Assembly: GCA_963989245.1 (NCBI GenBank)
Contig: OZ022339.1
Coordinates: 24,719,262-24,783,261, forward strand
DNA from: Nansenia antarctica
Taxonomy: Eukaryota > Chordata > Actinopteri > Argentiniformes > Microstomatidae
Direction of reading: 5' to 3'
Length of the DNA stretch: 64,000 bases
A program made the translations under genes and the position numbers. The notes under the pieces are model-generated. The model was given only the letters and a program-made list of their open reading frames with translations, had not been told where the DNA came from and made no database searches. Shown here piece by piece: positions 43,301 through 51,129 of the stretch; positions within the stretch are counted from its first letter, which is position 1, and every line of letters starts with the position of its first letter.

Positions 43301-43442
43301 TGCAGTCCATTTACCATTTACATCCTGACACTAACAGGTCTCTCTGTCTACCCCCCTCAGTGCCTTCGCCAGGTATCCCAACGGTGTGGTTGTGCATTAC
43401 TTCTGCTGCAAAGACCGCGGTGTGTGTCCTACTGAGCAGTAA
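13367..43442 (+). CDS. vps39: VPS39 (Vam6p), HOPS tethering complex subunit, complete
   Basis: Exons: 13367-13439, 13806-13871, 14026-14090, 14232-14274, 14668-14762, 15249-15347, 15471-15563, 15831-16014, 19358-19478, 20068-20188, 20994-21123, 21217-21359, 22630-22770, 23562-23703, 25570-25656, 26350-26423, 27476-27692, 28821-28949, 30242-30344, 30466-30511, 35946-36095, 36992-37126, 42877-42968, 43361-43442. The sum is 2631 nt, 876 codons plus TAA, against about 875 in human, with all phases matching. The start MHDAYEPVPILEKLPLQ is the conserved N-terminus, with A at -3. Family role: cytosolic subunit of HOPS at late endosomes and lysosomes; binds Rab7 and drives fusion; also linked to mitochondria-lysosome contacts. 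Layout: CNH beta-propeller, helical clathrin repeats, C-terminal zinc-binding segment. The gene spans 30 kb because of mobile-element-filled introns; tmem87a lies 2.3 kb upstream in the same direction. Confidence 0.96.
14290..14632 (+). mobile_element. LINE 3' end in vps39 intron 4
   Basis: 'cccctctgctataaggactc' resembles the end of a fish LINE ORF. It is followed by a 3' UTR and a (ATTC)n tail at 14608-14629, 35 bp before the exon at 14668. Confidence 0.6.
14804..15181. mobile_element. Family B element in vps39 intron 5
   Basis: CAGGGTTCCCGCG at the left and AGGAACCCTG at the right, with TGCAA on both flanks. Full-length match to 6892-7266. Confidence 0.75.
15625..15765 (+). mobile_element. 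LINE 3' end fragment in vps39 intron 7
   Basis: Reverse complement of the sequence at 24126-24250 ('gttaactctgtgttctatgtg', 'tgttatctgttgcttgttg'), with a (ATT)n tail at 15743-15758. Confidence 0.65.
16118..16310 (-). mobile_element. LINE/SINE 3' end with (TAA)n and A-rich segment
   Basis: (TAA)n at 16119-16146, then 'gcattttatttgtattgcac' and an A-rich stretch to 16310. Interpreted as a 3' tail on the - strand. Confidence 0.5.
16462..18356. mobile_element. Family F element split by a family D element
   Basis: Left part 16462-16697 and right part 18202-18356 together match 8121-8855; ATTAC flanks both ends. Comparing the two copies gives the empty site of the inserted family D element. Confidence 0.75.
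16698..18201 (+). mobile_element. Family D 1.5-kb DNA transposon, copy 1 (3-bp AGT duplication)
   Basis: Termini ACCGTATTTTCCGCCC and GGGCGGAAAATACGGT, with inner repeats of 'ggtgcgccttataa'. AGT occurs at 16695-16697 and 18202-18204 but only once at the empty site near 8367, so the target duplication is 3 bp. Near the right, ATG at 17870 opens MDDERLILEVEKY, which resembles the start of a MADF-type protein of PIF/Harbinger elements, but stops after 23 codons. Superfamily assignment is inference. Confidence 0.75.
18971..19203. mobile_element. Family B element, internally deleted
   Basis: CAGGGTTCCCGTG to AGGATCCCTG; lacks the middle part seen in full copies. Flanks TTTTGTG and TTCTGTG are near-identical. 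Confidence 0.7.
19224..19300 (+). mobile_element. tRNA-derived SINE, 3' end only
   Basis: 'ggccgttgtaaagcgctttgg' to 'gtgcagtccatttaccattt', the 3' end of the SINE family complete at 43046 and 62675. Confidence 0.75.
19526..19915. mobile_element. Family E hairpin element, copy 1
   Basis: Termini CAGGGTTC...AGTAACGCTTGCC and GGCAAGCGTTACTG..GAACCCTG. Nearly the whole 390 bp is one inverted repeat, for example 'agatgatcgcggagtgaaga' at 19676 against its complement at about 19755-19775. Transcribed, it would fold to a hairpin of about 180 bp. Confidence 0.8.
20267..20564 (-). mobile_element. THAP-like element, copy 2 (inverse of 9030)
   Basis: Same GGTTGTTAAGTC termini and interior as 9030-9401, in reverse. 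It lacks the four-fold 24-bp array but has the same (TAA)n LINE tail, so that tail was there before the copies separated. Confidence 0.65.
21383..22114. mobile_element. Family A element split by a solo LTR
   Basis: Left part 21383-21586 with a pure (CT)n run at 21485-21555, right part 21804-22114 ending GTGGGAACTCTG. The solo LTR at 21587-21799 separates them. Confidence 0.7.
21587..21799. mobile_element. Solo LTR of the gypsy-like element at 57444
   Basis: Starts TGTGGGAG and ends TCACCACA, flanked by the 4-bp repeat CCAT (21583-21586 and 21800-21803). Closely similar along its whole length to the LTRs at 57444 and 58012, including 'gagacgacagacgtaggttg'. The internal region was lost by LTR-LTR recombination (inference). 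Confidence 0.88.
22205..22606 (+). mobile_element. LINE-like 3' end family (gtaagtcgctttgg), copy 1
   Basis: Starts in a coding remnant (PRWWNELPTAVRTAESLP) and ends 'taagtcgctttggaataagg'. Other copies: 45348, 56866, 60057. The variable A/T run and 'gatagaagaaggtttttcc' hairpin are shared. Class is inferred. Confidence 0.6.
23236..23474. mobile_element. Family E hairpin element, copy 2 (shortened)
   Basis: CAGGGTTCGACAGTAATGC to CGAACCCTG, flanked by CTTATAG on both sides. Left arm largely deleted; the central 'agatattatcaaag' stem remains. Confidence 0.75.
23679..24095 (+). repeat. 47-bp tandem array duplicating the vps39 exon 14 end and its splice donor (9 copies)
   Basis: The unit is 'gagaagaagggcctgcacca' + 'gaaag|gtacaccgactagcc' + 'tagacat'. 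The first unit is the real exon end (EKKGLHQK, exon ends 23703). Eight further units repeat the last 25 coding bases and the GTA donor. Donors read gtaggc in units 1, 6, 8 and 9, and gtacac in the others. Reading on past unit 1 meets a stop near 23768, so only the first donor keeps the protein intact. Confidence 0.93.
24096..24480 (-). mobile_element. LINE 3' end in vps39 intron 14
   Basis: (TAA)n tail at 24096-24115, 'tatagcgcttttccgaggc', then - strand ORF remnants including LKTSVLPCL and SLNHSDSPS. It directly follows the 47-bp array. 24250-24365 is a G-rich partial duplication. Confidence 0.6.
24562..24938. mobile_element. Family B element, reverse orientation
   Basis: CAGGGTTCCTAC to GCGCGGGAACCCTG, the reverse complement of the other copies. 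TAGAA on both flanks. Confidence 0.75.
25405..25565 (+). repeat. CT-rich tract before vps39 exon 15
   Basis: About 160 bp of CTCTC/CCCTCT ending in CCTCCCTACAG. It is an unusually long pyrimidine tract at the acceptor. Confidence 0.85.
25705..25946. mobile_element. Family C element
   Basis: Starts ATCGTGACGTTAGAATTATA 49 bp after exon 15 and ends TTATAATTCTAAGCTCA. Confidence 0.7.
25957..26250 (-). mobile_element. tRNA-derived SINE, - strand
   Basis: On the - strand it runs from GCTGTGGCGCAGGAGGTAGA (box A-like) through GGTTCGAGCCC (box B) to 'gcgctatataagtgcagtcc'. V-SINE-like architecture; the family name is not certain. Confidence 0.8.
26437..26672 (-). mobile_element. tRNA-derived SINE, - strand, second copy
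   Basis: Same SINE as at 25957, only 190 bp away, with exon 16 between them. The tRNA-related end is partly degraded. Confidence 0.75.
26745..26822. mobile_element. Family A fragment
   Basis: Left terminus CAGGGTTCTCACGGG and about 70 bp of family A, cut off by family G. Confidence 0.6.
26823..27139. mobile_element. Family G element
   Basis: Matches 4799-5100 in reverse and the outer parts of 57271-58561. It provides the empty site for the LTR insertion at 57444. Confidence 0.65.
27158..27474 (+). repeat. 15-bp minisatellite directly before vps39 exon 17 acceptor
   Basis: About 21 units of CCTGTGGTGTGTTAC with T/C and A/C variants. The last unit merges into 'cctgtgccag', the acceptor of exon 17 (27476), so no normal long pyrimidine tract is present. 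Confidence 0.93.
27743..28610. mobile_element. Family A element split by a family E hairpin
   Basis: Left part 27743-27775, right part 28160-28610 with a (CT)n run at 28247-28298 and end AGGAACCCTG. The hairpin sits inside with CCTTG on both sides. Confidence 0.75.
27776..28159. mobile_element. Family E hairpin element, copy 3
   Basis: CAGGGCTCGACATTAACGCC to GGCGTTAATGTTAAGCCCTG. Arms run almost the full length and contain the same 'cagacggcgcaggcgccaga' block as copy 1. Confidence 0.8.
28955..29388 (+). repeat. 16-bp minisatellite directly after vps39 exon 18 donor
   Basis: About 27 units of GGGTTAGAGGACTAGA with T variants, starting 5 bp into the intron after the donor gtgagt (28950). 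Occasional units are shortened. Confidence 0.93.
29552..29898. mobile_element. Family B element with clear flanking repeat
   Basis: CAGGGTTCCCGCG to GGAACCCTG, flanked on both sides by TATACATACA. Confidence 0.78.
29960..30218. mobile_element. Family C element
   Basis: ATCATGTTAGAATTAAAAGG to TTCTAACGTCACGACATG, 23 bp before exon 19. Confidence 0.7.
30888..31793 (+). pseudogene. L1-like ORF1 (RNA-binding coiled-coil protein), frameshifted near its end
   Basis: 301-codon ORF. Residues about 40-140 are heptad-rich and charged (coiled coil), then ARSRRNNIRIYGVPEGAEG, the signature of the L1 ORF1 RNA-binding domain. After about 31690 the typical ORF1 end (YNDGPLTYNSAAEAMEDL) appears in another frame, so a frameshift has disrupted the C-terminus. 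It acts in element RNA packaging in intact relatives. Confidence 0.88.
32455..35069 (+). pseudogene. L1-like ORF2 remnant (endonuclease start, RT, C-terminal region)
   Basis: 32466-32535 reads TLNVNGLQNPIKRGK, the start of an L1-type APE endonuclease, then stops. From about 32600 the frame resumes in the reverse transcriptase (CRQGCNLSPALFSLFIEAL; catalytic YADD in LYADDVLV, about 32917-32940). 33229-33778 and 34254-35069 give the C-terminal region. Most endonuclease and the N-terminal RT are deleted, with further frame breaks near 33110. Confidence 0.88.
33779..34235 (-). mobile_element. Two retroelement 3' ends inserted into the L1-like ORF2
   Basis: 33779-33893 is the (GGAAT)n/'ctttatttgtcattgctac' tail also seen at 8586-8708, 12332 and 50876. 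33930-34225 is another - strand LINE end encoding FVLPRQSTKRFGQSFVPAAL. Both postdate the L1-like insertion. Confidence 0.7.
35533..35773 (-). mobile_element. tRNA-derived SINE in the DNA element
   Basis: Same SINE as 25957 on the - strand, ending in 'ctcctgcgccacagccg' (box A side). Partly deleted in the box B region. Confidence 0.75.
36096..36991 (+). other. vps39 intron 21, no gene
   Basis: Contains (CA)n at 36111-36135 and a C-rich run at 36769-36803. No recognised element; short ORFs on both strands lack similarity to anything I know. Confidence 0.5.
37317..38834 (-). mobile_element. Family D 1.5-kb DNA transposon, copy 2 (reverse)
   Basis: Termini ACCGTATTTTCCGCAC and GTGCGGAAAATACGGT, AGT on both sides (37314-37316 and 38835-38837). 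Near-identical to copy 1 in reverse for the central 1.2 kb; an 82-codon ORF (37451-37699) matches 18050-17802 with three or fewer changes. Confidence 0.78.
38847..39808. mobile_element. hAT-like element with CAGGGTTTGAC / GTCGAACCCTG ends
   Basis: Inverted termini with short matching flanks (TGTTG). Subterminal repeats concern 'agtagcac' on the left and 'cgcac' on the right. An ORF at 39218-39685 spans most of it with no recognised domain. Confidence 0.55.
39974..40986. mobile_element. hAT element nested in the larger hAT, 8-bp target duplication
   Basis: CAGGGGTGCACATAACT and AGTTATGTGCACCCCTG are perfect inverted repeats, flanked by CCTATTTA (39966-39973 and 40987-40994). Its 1013 bp hold no transposase I can recognise. 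Confidence 0.93.
41164..41694 (-). pseudogene. hAT transposase C-terminal remnant (ZBED5/Charlie-like)
   Basis: 176-codon ORF with the hAT dimerisation block: FWIHCQKYFPQLTAKAMVSL then FATTYLCERGFSSLTYLKSK, as in Charlie-type transposases and the derived ZBED5/FAM200 proteins. The N-terminal BED finger and catalytic core are absent, so it cannot be active alone. Confidence 0.88.
42417..42825. mobile_element. Family B element before vps39 exon 23
   Basis: CAGGGTTCCCGCG to AGGAACCCTG with TCTAAT on both sides (42411-42416 and 42826-42831). An AT-rich expansion lies at 42720-42775. It ends 51 bp before the exon at 42877. Confidence 0.78.
42877..43442 (+). other. vps39: vps39 exons 23-24: C-terminal zinc-binding segment and stop
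   Basis: Residues 820-876. C832, C840 and C843 (TCRVCKKK) and H862/C865 in FARYPNGVVVHYFC are placed as in the VPS39 C-terminal zinc-finger domain, which in yeast Vam6 contacts Vps11. The last residues (CKDRGVCPTEQ) differ from the human tail. The acceptor is doubled (gtgcag|gtgcag|gag); the first gives the conserved VQEER. Confidence 0.92.
43046..43322 (+). mobile_element. tRNA-derived SINE, full length, + strand
   Basis: GGCTGTGGCGCAGGAGGTAG (box A) at 43051, GGTTCGAGTCG (box B) at about 43110, the 'gtccttgggcaagacactga' core, and 3' end 'gtgcagtccatttaccattt'. Lies in vps39 intron 23. Confidence 0.85.
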
Positions 43443-43850
43443 TCACCCCTGGTCATGGACGCTAGTCGCTGGGAAGCTTACAGATCACCATGCTACTAAT
43501 AAAATGGTGCCCCCCTGTGGGCTGGAGCTGCCTTGAAGGAAGCTGAAGGTGTTGGAAGCTGTACTGAAGGTGTTGGATCCTTCTGGAAACTCTGGTTCTG
43601 GTTCCTCTACTGATCCTCTCTGTGCATGAGGTGGCAGGTGGAATGTCTGAGGGAGGGTCCGGTGAAGTGAGACCTTCCTGCTGAGAGAGACTTTGACATT
43701 TAAGCATGTTTCACTTCACTGTAATACCAGGGGGGGGGATTGATTTTGTTTTCCATTCATTTGCCTTTTTCTGAAGAGAATGGAGACTATTGAGATTGAG
43801 TGTGAGACGTTCCGAGGACCTGACAATAAAGGAACTAGTGTTTGTCCTCC
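43443..43850 (+). terminator. vps39: vps39 3' UTR with AATAAA polyadenylation signal
   Basis: AATAAA at 43825-43830 lies 383 bp after the stop codon. Another AATAAA near 45212 could serve a longer transcript, but a family B element and other repeats lie between. Confidence 0.65.
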
Positions 43851-43972
43851 TCGTTCATAGGTGTATGCTGGGATCTGTGGGAGGACGGGGTTGTGTTTGA
43901 ATTGTCAGTTATAGCGCTGTTGTTTTCACTCCTGTCTCTGGCTGCTTCACAGTTCACACTGCTCTCACACTG

Positions 43973-44285
43973 CGCTGGTCTTAAAAAGCCTTTTAAAAAG
44001 TCTAAAGTCCAGCTAGGTCTTAAAAATGTGTGCTAGGTCTTAAAAATTAGATCCTGCAAGGAAATCAGTCCGACCACATCTATTTACGCAGAAATGAATC
44101 AAGCTGGAACCCAAAAAATGCCAATTCGCTTCCTTTTTTGTCTGTATGGCAGTGAAATCCCTAATTTCATCACCTTGAGGATGACAAAAAGCTATCATAT
44201 GGTGTCGTGAATAGGTCTAAAATTATATTCAAAGAGGTCTTAAAAAGGTCTTGATTTTGACTTGTTGAAACTTGTAGGAACCCTG
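43973..44285. mobile_element. Family B element, left end missing
   Basis: Begins at 'gcgctggtcttaaaaagcc' without the CAGGG end; right end AGGAACCCTG. Confidence 0.7.
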
Positions 44286-44969
44286 TTCTTCACTTCTCTG
44301 CCTCCTGCTCCACAACTCTGCCTCCTTTTTCACTTCTCTGCCTCCTCCCCCACTTCTGACTCTGCTCAATATGCTGTAGACGATATGCTCCATAACCTCT
44401 CAAATGCCTTGTGTGACTTTTAGGATTGTTACTTAAAAGCAGCCATTTGCTTTTTTTGTTTTTATTTGTTTTCAGTTAGTGTGTGTTTCTAAGGAAATCT
44501 ATAAAACCAGACAGCCGTTTAAAACTTGGATACTATATGTCACTAAAATAGCATCGTAGCATGGACCATGTACACAAACAAGGAACAAAAATATTATTTT
44601 AAAGCTCACCATAGAAACCCTTGTAAAAGGTGGACTGCTTCTTAGCATCGTATAAGACACAAAACACATTTTGGAAGGTCATCTTCAAAATGTTATAGTT
44701 CACTTTTTGTCTTTACACCGAAAGCAACTTATAAACATGACACATTTGTATTTATGGTCAAAGTATGGCACTTTAAGATTGGATTTAAGTTCTGTTTTAT
44801 TTATTCTGAAATAATGTATAAGTCTGATGTGGACAGAAGGAAGACTGAAGTACTGTTAAGTCAGATAATAATGGAAGATGTGTGTTGATCAGTTCTGTGT
44901 CAGAGCAACATTGTTATCAAATACCTCCATCACCCGTCCAGATGTTCTTGAGATGTTAAGAACCACTCC
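44286..44969. other. Intergenic, no feature seen
   Basis: Single-copy-looking AT-rich DNA between vps39 and galnt16, starting with three 'ctctgcctcct' units. No gene signal. Confidence 0.5.
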
Positions 44970-45162
44970 CAGTGGTTTTCAACCCTCTGCTCGGGGACCA
45001 CCAGCTGTTCCACATATTTGATCTGTTACACCACCACCAGCACACCTGATTCAGCTAATCAAGTGAAAAGCAATTATGATTTGCATCGGGTGTGCTGGTG
45101 GTGGAACAGATCAAATATGTGGAACGGCTGGTGGTCCCCAAGGAGAGGGTTGAAAACCACTG
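44970..45162. mobile_element. hAT-like MITE (CAGTGGTTTTCAACC termini)
   Basis: Left CAGTGGTTTTCAACCCTCTG pairs with the right AGAGGGTTGAAAACCACTG; the arms continue inward ('ggaccaccagc', 'gttccacatatttgatctg'). Confidence 0.75.
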
Positions 45163-45347
45163 CATTAGACTGTTCCACCATTCTAAGTTCAGACATTGGT
45201 ACCATTGTGTAAATAAAGAGCGTTGATAAAAAGGTTTTTGTGGAAACCGTTTTATTTTAAATAGCAAATCAACAGTTATGTCTGCATCGCTTTAATCAAT
45301 AAATATGCATTTTCACTCGTGGTACTTTGTGTGTGTCTGCATTTGAT

Positions 45348-45762
45348 ACGGCTGTCAGAACTGCAGAGTCACTACCCATCTTCCGTTGTTGACTGAAGAC
45401 CCCCATCTCTTCAGGTTACACCTTAACTGCTCCTCCTGAGACTTCTACTGCGCCCCAGCACTGTGTCTCCTCAAGACACCTGCTTTTCCCCTCTACTGTG
45501 TCCCCTAAAACTTCTATTGCCCCCCCCTTGTACTGTTTCTCTGTTTCTCCAGTGTCTATATAATAATTTTTTTTTTAAAGAAGAAGGTGATAGAAGTAGA
45601 TTTTTATTTCTATCACTGAGAATGCCAATGGCCCCGGGCCTGAGCTGGATTATTCTTCCTGCTACGACTGGTGGATTGATGATTCACTTGCTTAGTCAAA
45701 TGTATTGATTGTAAGTCGCTTTGGAATAAGGCGTCTGCTAAATGCCTCAAATGTAAATGATA
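45348..45762 (+). mobile_element. LINE-like 3' end family (gtaagtcgctttgg), copy 2
   Basis: Same as 22205, from 'cggctgtcagaactgcagag' to 'taaatgcctcaaatgtaaat'. Confidence 0.6.
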
Positions 45763-46847
45763 CATGATAGTGCAGATGTCTTAGCTGGCGAGCAGCATGT
45801 GAAGGGTTCTTCTGATCTCTCTAGTCTGCTGGGGCTTCTCCATTTTCCGATGTGTTTCAGCAGCCCTCTTAGATGGACCCATTATCCCTGAACCAAGACA
45901 CCAGAGAACCGCTACAGTGTTCCGTATCCAGCTAATGGACTTCCACGCTAAGCTGAGCCAGCCCGAGTAGCAGAATGAGAACATAACAACTGCTCAGCGG
46001 CAGAGAGTTAGTCACAGCTTTTCTCTCATGAGCCCCTACCAACGGAGCCGGCGGCCCCGGCTGTGCACTGGGCTCACAATACAGCATGACTCTTCGTCTT
46101 GGCAGGGAGACAGGATGAAAGGGTGTGGGGAGGGGAGGGGGGGGGGGTGGTTGGTAGAACCTGAATCAAGTGAATAGATTAGCTAATAGCCTAGTTATTT
46201 TACAGCCAGATCAACAAGTCTCACAGTGCTCTGCTCTCTCTCCTGTATGGCAAAAATGATGACGTAGCCACTGTTCCCATGAAAATAATAAGCACTATCC
46301 CTGTAGCCTGGAGAGAGTACATTGGCACATTGATTCATTTAGCATCATGTTCCAAATCATCTTCATTGGCACATTGATTCATTTAGCATCATGTTCCAAA
46401 TCATCTTTAGTCATCTTTGGGTGTATTGTACTTGTATGTGCTGTCATGTCTGGGCTTGCCAGGGCAATGTAGAAATGTTAAAAGATGTACAAGCTCTGGT
46501 ACAATGCTGTGATGTGACCAGGAGCTAACCCAGGAGCTAACCCAGGTGTCACACTGCGATGGGTGGGCTGTAGAGGATGTCTCTCAGGCACTATTATAGG
46601 TTTGATTTTAGCTCTGGCAACACATGTTGCCAGGTACATGTCCAAATGTAAAACTAGATTATTTCACAGGTTTCTGATTCATGTTAGTCTTCTATGTTGG
46701 TATAGTGACTGTACAATATCTTGGTGCAGCTCTCACAACTCTGTCTAAGCTTGTTTAAATCCACACAGCATGTAGGCCTACTCCTCATACCCACTTTCAT
46801 TGCTGGGGATTATAGTAAAGCTCTTCCCCAAGACTTATTACCCAGAC

Positions 46848-46849
<2 letters not shown>
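45763..46849. other. Intergenic; 44-bp direct duplication at 46320-46407
   Basis: The unit 'cattggcacattgattcatt' + 'tagcatcatgttccaaatca' occurs twice in tandem. G-run at 46136-46147. No gene or element otherwise recognised. Confidence 0.5.

Positions 46850-46901
<52 letters not shown>
46850..46901 (+). repeat. (CA)n microsatellite
   Basis: About 25 CA units. Confidence 0.95.
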
Positions 46902-46903
<2 letters not shown>

Positions 46904-48180
46904 GCTGGCTCAGGATAAGCCATAGCAAAAGCACCAGGGAGATAATGCGACACATTTCTTGGAACTATTATTTCGGTCTTCTCTACAACTAGTGCCAATA
47001 TGCCGATATGATTTATTTCCCAATAATTTTTAGCAACAACAACAAGCACTCTATAACTAACTATGTTGACATGTTATGTGGTTAATTTTGATGTTAACTT
47101 GCAGTTATCAAAGACAGTATACCGATATAGCAGGATGATGGTAAAGCTAAGAGATCTCTTTGTCTAAACATGGGGAAGGGCATGTACACTGTACAGTACT
47201 GCAGACTTGCACTCCTGAACTCAGAGGGGGCTGATGGGAGTCAACCATAACACCAGCGCTCCCTCCTTTCTTTCCCATAATCCCCCGTGTGCTTTAAAAC
47301 AACACACCCCACTGCGGCTCCGATCAACATTGGATGCTGGCCGTATGGGCCCCTAAAGCTATTTCATTAACCCTGTAAATCTCACTGCGTGACAGGGACC
47401 CCGCCAGCACTGCAAGACAGTCCAGAGCTCTAGGTAGCAACGACATGACTCGAGACTCACACAGTCACACAATGGCCTCTTTCTACCTGGGAAACCGTCC
47501 CTCACTTGAGTTCCCTGGACTCTAAAACAGCCGTAGTGACTCTAGAAACCAGCCAACCACCACCAAACCCCGATCCTTCGACCATGCAGCAGGATCCAAA
47601 CCCAGAGCAGCAGTGTCACACACACAGAGCATTCCTGCATTGCTATCTGTCTGCCGCCCCGCCCCAGTGTTTGCATAGCACACACACAAGACCCAGCTTG
47701 CACATCCCCGAAATTCAAGTCTGATGACCGTAGTTACCGTAGTTACAGCCAAGGGGCAATTGGCTACATTCACACAATGAGCATAGTGAAATTCCATAGA
47801 GGCTTTTCGAGGTTGTGTGTGTGTGTGTGTGTGTGTGTGTTGTGTGTGTGCTGACTTTGAGTGATCTACGTGTATGTAGGTCTTTGTTCCCCATTTTTCT
47901 GGGAGATGACCATTTTGGCATAGTTGTCTGAAATGCCAGCAGTGTCTCTCAGTGGAAGTAAGGGGCTGGTGGTGGTCATGGGGAGGGGGGCTGCTGGTAG
48001 CCCAGTGTCACACAGGGGGGATGTGTAACCCTGTGTGTCTCTGCAGAGCCACTTTTGACACGAGTAGCAGATCTTTTTGGGGGGAAACTCCAGATGTAGT
48101 ATAGTACTCATTTCCCCTTTGTGATCACAGCCTCACAGGACCCAATACAGTCTTCGTTTTGTGCCACACAACATCGGAGG
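46902..48180. other. Intergenic; (GT)n at 47813-47849
   Basis: No gene seen. ORFs of up to 91 codons on both strands have no known similarity and follow repeat composition. Confidence 0.45.
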
Positions 48181-48184
48181 TAGA

Positions 48185-48320
48185 TTCAAGATTCAAGATT
48201 CAAGATAGCTTTATTGTCTGTCACACAGTGACAGAAATTCTCCTTCGACAGGCAGAAGTGCAGCTCAAGAATACAGTTCCACATTAAAAACACACATAGG
48301 TCACATACATTAATAATGGT
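48185..48320 (-). mobile_element. LINE 3' tail ((AGATTCA)n then ctttattgtc)
   Basis: Three 'attcaag' units followed by 'atagctttattgtctgtcac', the typical 3' tail form of fish L2/Rex-type LINEs read on the - strand. Confidence 0.55.
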
Positions 48321-48805
48321 GATAACATCAGAGGTAATGGTGATAGCTTTCAATAGCAAGGTCTTCCCTGGCTGAATTAATACAAATAAATATCTCCTGC
48401 CCGTCAGCTAGATGCCCCCCCCCTCCCCCAGTCATGCCAATAAGCTGAACCCCTGGTAGTCCTTGGCTGTGGTTCAGGGTCTTATTCTGTCAGAATGGGA
48501 CAGTAACACACTCTGGGCTTACATGTATAATGACATTAACTGCACCGAACTCAACAAGCAAGTGAAGCAATGCTTCAGAGAGATTTCAGTTACACTTTGA
48601 ATGATTCATAAGTTAGCTTTGAGCTAAATAGAAAATATGTATTCAGACGACAGATGATGTGTTTTGAATGCAAAATGCTTTGTCCCTCACGCCTCCTTGC
48701 TTCCCCGTTTCCTCTGTGAATGGATCAATTTGCCAATGTTTATGAAAAACTTGGCATTCTCAATTCATAATGGTGTGTTAGGCCAGCTGCGTGGGATTAA
48801 ACTAC

Positions 48806-48810
<5 letters not shown>

Positions 48811-48873
<63 letters not shown>
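48811..48873 (+). repeat. (TA)n microsatellite
   Basis: About 31 TA units. Confidence 0.95.
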
Positions 48874-48882
<9 letters not shown>

Positions 48883-49072
48883 GGTGGAGTGCAGATGCAG
48901 ATGACTTCATACTTACTCATGTTTTTTCTCTTTCTTTCTTTTTCTCCAAAAGAGGAATAAGTTACTAATTCTCAGTACAGGCGCACAGGCTCCAATGTGC
49001 CTGCGGAATAATTTCTCTAGTAGTCACCATCCATACATTATGTGATTGAATCTGTGTTACTGATTATCCGTG

Positions 49073-49389
49073 TTACAGAAACCTATCTTAAGTCCTAAGT
49101 TAAGATAGGAAAGTATAAGATAGGATTCGTCTCAATTTGGTATTACAGAAGCAAATCCTAACTAACTTTACTTCATCCTATCGTATTTAACTTCATCCTA
49201 TCTTATCTCATCCTAAATATTAAATCCAACTAACGGTTATCCTAAAGTTAGGTGACTTTATTTAAGATTTTGTGAAGTTAGGAAGCTTGTGTAATACAAT
49301 TTTCCTATCTCAAGTTAGGATAGGAACATTGATTTACCATGGTTACCAAACAGTTAAGATAGGATATGCAATTTAGGAAGTTTCTGTAA
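49073..49389. mobile_element. Inverted-repeat element (TTACAGAAAC termini)
   Basis: TTACAGAAACCTATCTTAAG at the left against AGTTTCTGTAA at the right; the interior has many 'cctatctta'/'taagatagg' words in both directions. Confidence 0.55.
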
Positions 49390-49519
49390 TACCTGGTTCT
49401 TTGGGCATAAATGATTAGAAGACTGGGTTGGTATTAGAGATGCTCTCGTCTAGTATACTAACCATAACAACATTGAGTTTGAGTGATGACAATTGTTTAC
49501 AAATACTAAACTGTTTGGT

Positions 49520-50555
49520 AGTAATTGTTTACAAATACCATCTTTTTGCACATTGCACATACCTCTTTTTATATAGCCTCTATTTATACATCATCTGCAT
49601 ACACCTTGCTGTACATAGCTACCTTGACTGTACATAGCTACCTTAACTGTACATAGATACCTTAACTGTACATAGATACCTTAACTGTACATATCTACCT
49701 TGACTGTACTACCTTAACTGTACATATCTACCTTAACTGTACATAGCTACCTTAACTGTACATATCTACCTTAACTGTACATAGATACCTTAACTGTACA
49801 TAACTACCTTAATTGTACATATCTACCTTAACTGTACATATCTACCGTAACTGTACATACAGTAGCTACCTTAACTGTACATATCTACCTTAACTGTACA
49901 TAGATACCTTAACTGTACATAGATACCTTAACTGTACATATCTACCTTGACTGTACTACCTTAACTGTACATAGATACCTTAACTGTACATATCTACCTT
50001 AACTGTACATATCTACCTTAACTGTACATAGCTACCTTAACTGTACATATCTACCTTAACTGTACATAGATACCTTAACTGTACATAACTACCTTAATTG
50101 TACATATCTACCTTAACTGTACATATCTACCGTAACTGTACATACAGTAGCTACCTTAATTGTACATATCTACCTTGACTGTACATATCTACCTTAACTG
50201 TACATAGATACCTTAACTGTACATAACTACCTTAACTGTACATATCTACCTTAACTGTACATAGCTACCTTAACTGTACATAGATACCTTAACTGTACAT
50301 ATCTACCTTGACTGTACATATCTACCTTAACTGTACATATCTACCTTAACTGTACATATCTACCTTGAATGTACATAGTGTACTACTATCCTCTCCTGTA
50401 CAGTATACCTCTAACTACTTGCCACTCTGTACCTATATATATATATATGTTTTATATCACTATTTGCACTTCTGGTTAGATGCTAAACTGCATTCCGTTG
50501 TCTTGTATACTCTTTGCAATGACAATAAAGTTAAATCTAATCTAATCTAATCTAA
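49520..50555 (+). mobile_element. LINE 3' end expanded by an internal minisatellite
   Basis: Starts 'tttttgcacattgcacatac' and ends 'gcaatgacaataaagttaaa' with a (TCTAA)n tail (50533-50556). About 760 bp of its 3' UTR is the minisatellite below. Confidence 0.6.
49612..50378 (+). repeat. 19-20 bp minisatellite with higher-order duplication
   Basis: About 39 units of 'taccttaactgtacatatc' (variants gatacc, gctacc, actacc). A block of about 210-240 bp marked by 'ttgactgtactacc' and 'acatacagtagc' occurs twice (about 49657-49870 and 49908-50155). Confidence 0.9.
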
Positions 50556-50873
50556 TAAGGGAGGTTTTGTGGAGAGTCTCTTTATCTCGATTGATAGGTG
50601 TGAAGTGTTAGGTCTAAGTAGAGAGTGATGTTGAATTACTAGTTCACAGAATGGTCCGGAAGTCGAAGATATGCAAATCCACAAGAACAATCTAGTAATA
50701 ATCTAGATATCCCTGCAGGCAGCAAACATATTTGGAAGGTAGTGTTGTCCTTACACTAGCCTACAATGACAATGACATTCAAGTCCTTTGACTCATTTAT
50801 TTTTTATTTTTTATATAAATGTTAGGATTCATTTGATTGTTCTTCATCATTGGATTTGAGATCCTTCTGTGTT

Positions 50874-51065
50874 GAATGAATGAATGAATGAATGAATGAA
50901 TGAATGAATGAATGAATGAATGAATGAATGAATGAATGAATGCATGAATGAATGCATGCATGAATGAATGAATGAATGAATGAATGGTCTTTATTGTCAT
51001 TAATATAGTACAGGTACCATACAACGAAATTTGGGAGGGGGGCTCCCCTGGTGCTAGGAAAAAAA
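50874..51065 (-). mobile_element. LINE/SINE 3' end with long (TGAA)n tail
   Basis: (TGAA)n at 50874-50987, with a few TGCA variants, then 'ggtctttattgtcattaata' and 'gaaatttgggaggggggctc', as at 8586-8708 in reverse. Confidence 0.75.
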
Positions 51066-51129
51066 TACTAAAAACAAGAAGGGAAACTGTACATAGGTGT
51101 TGTAAGCGTTGTAACAATGTATATGTTAT

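Noticed and set aside
47506..47797. Possible small genes between vps39 and galnt16
   Set aside because: No conserved motif, no splice structure, and both strands are open; no support for coding.
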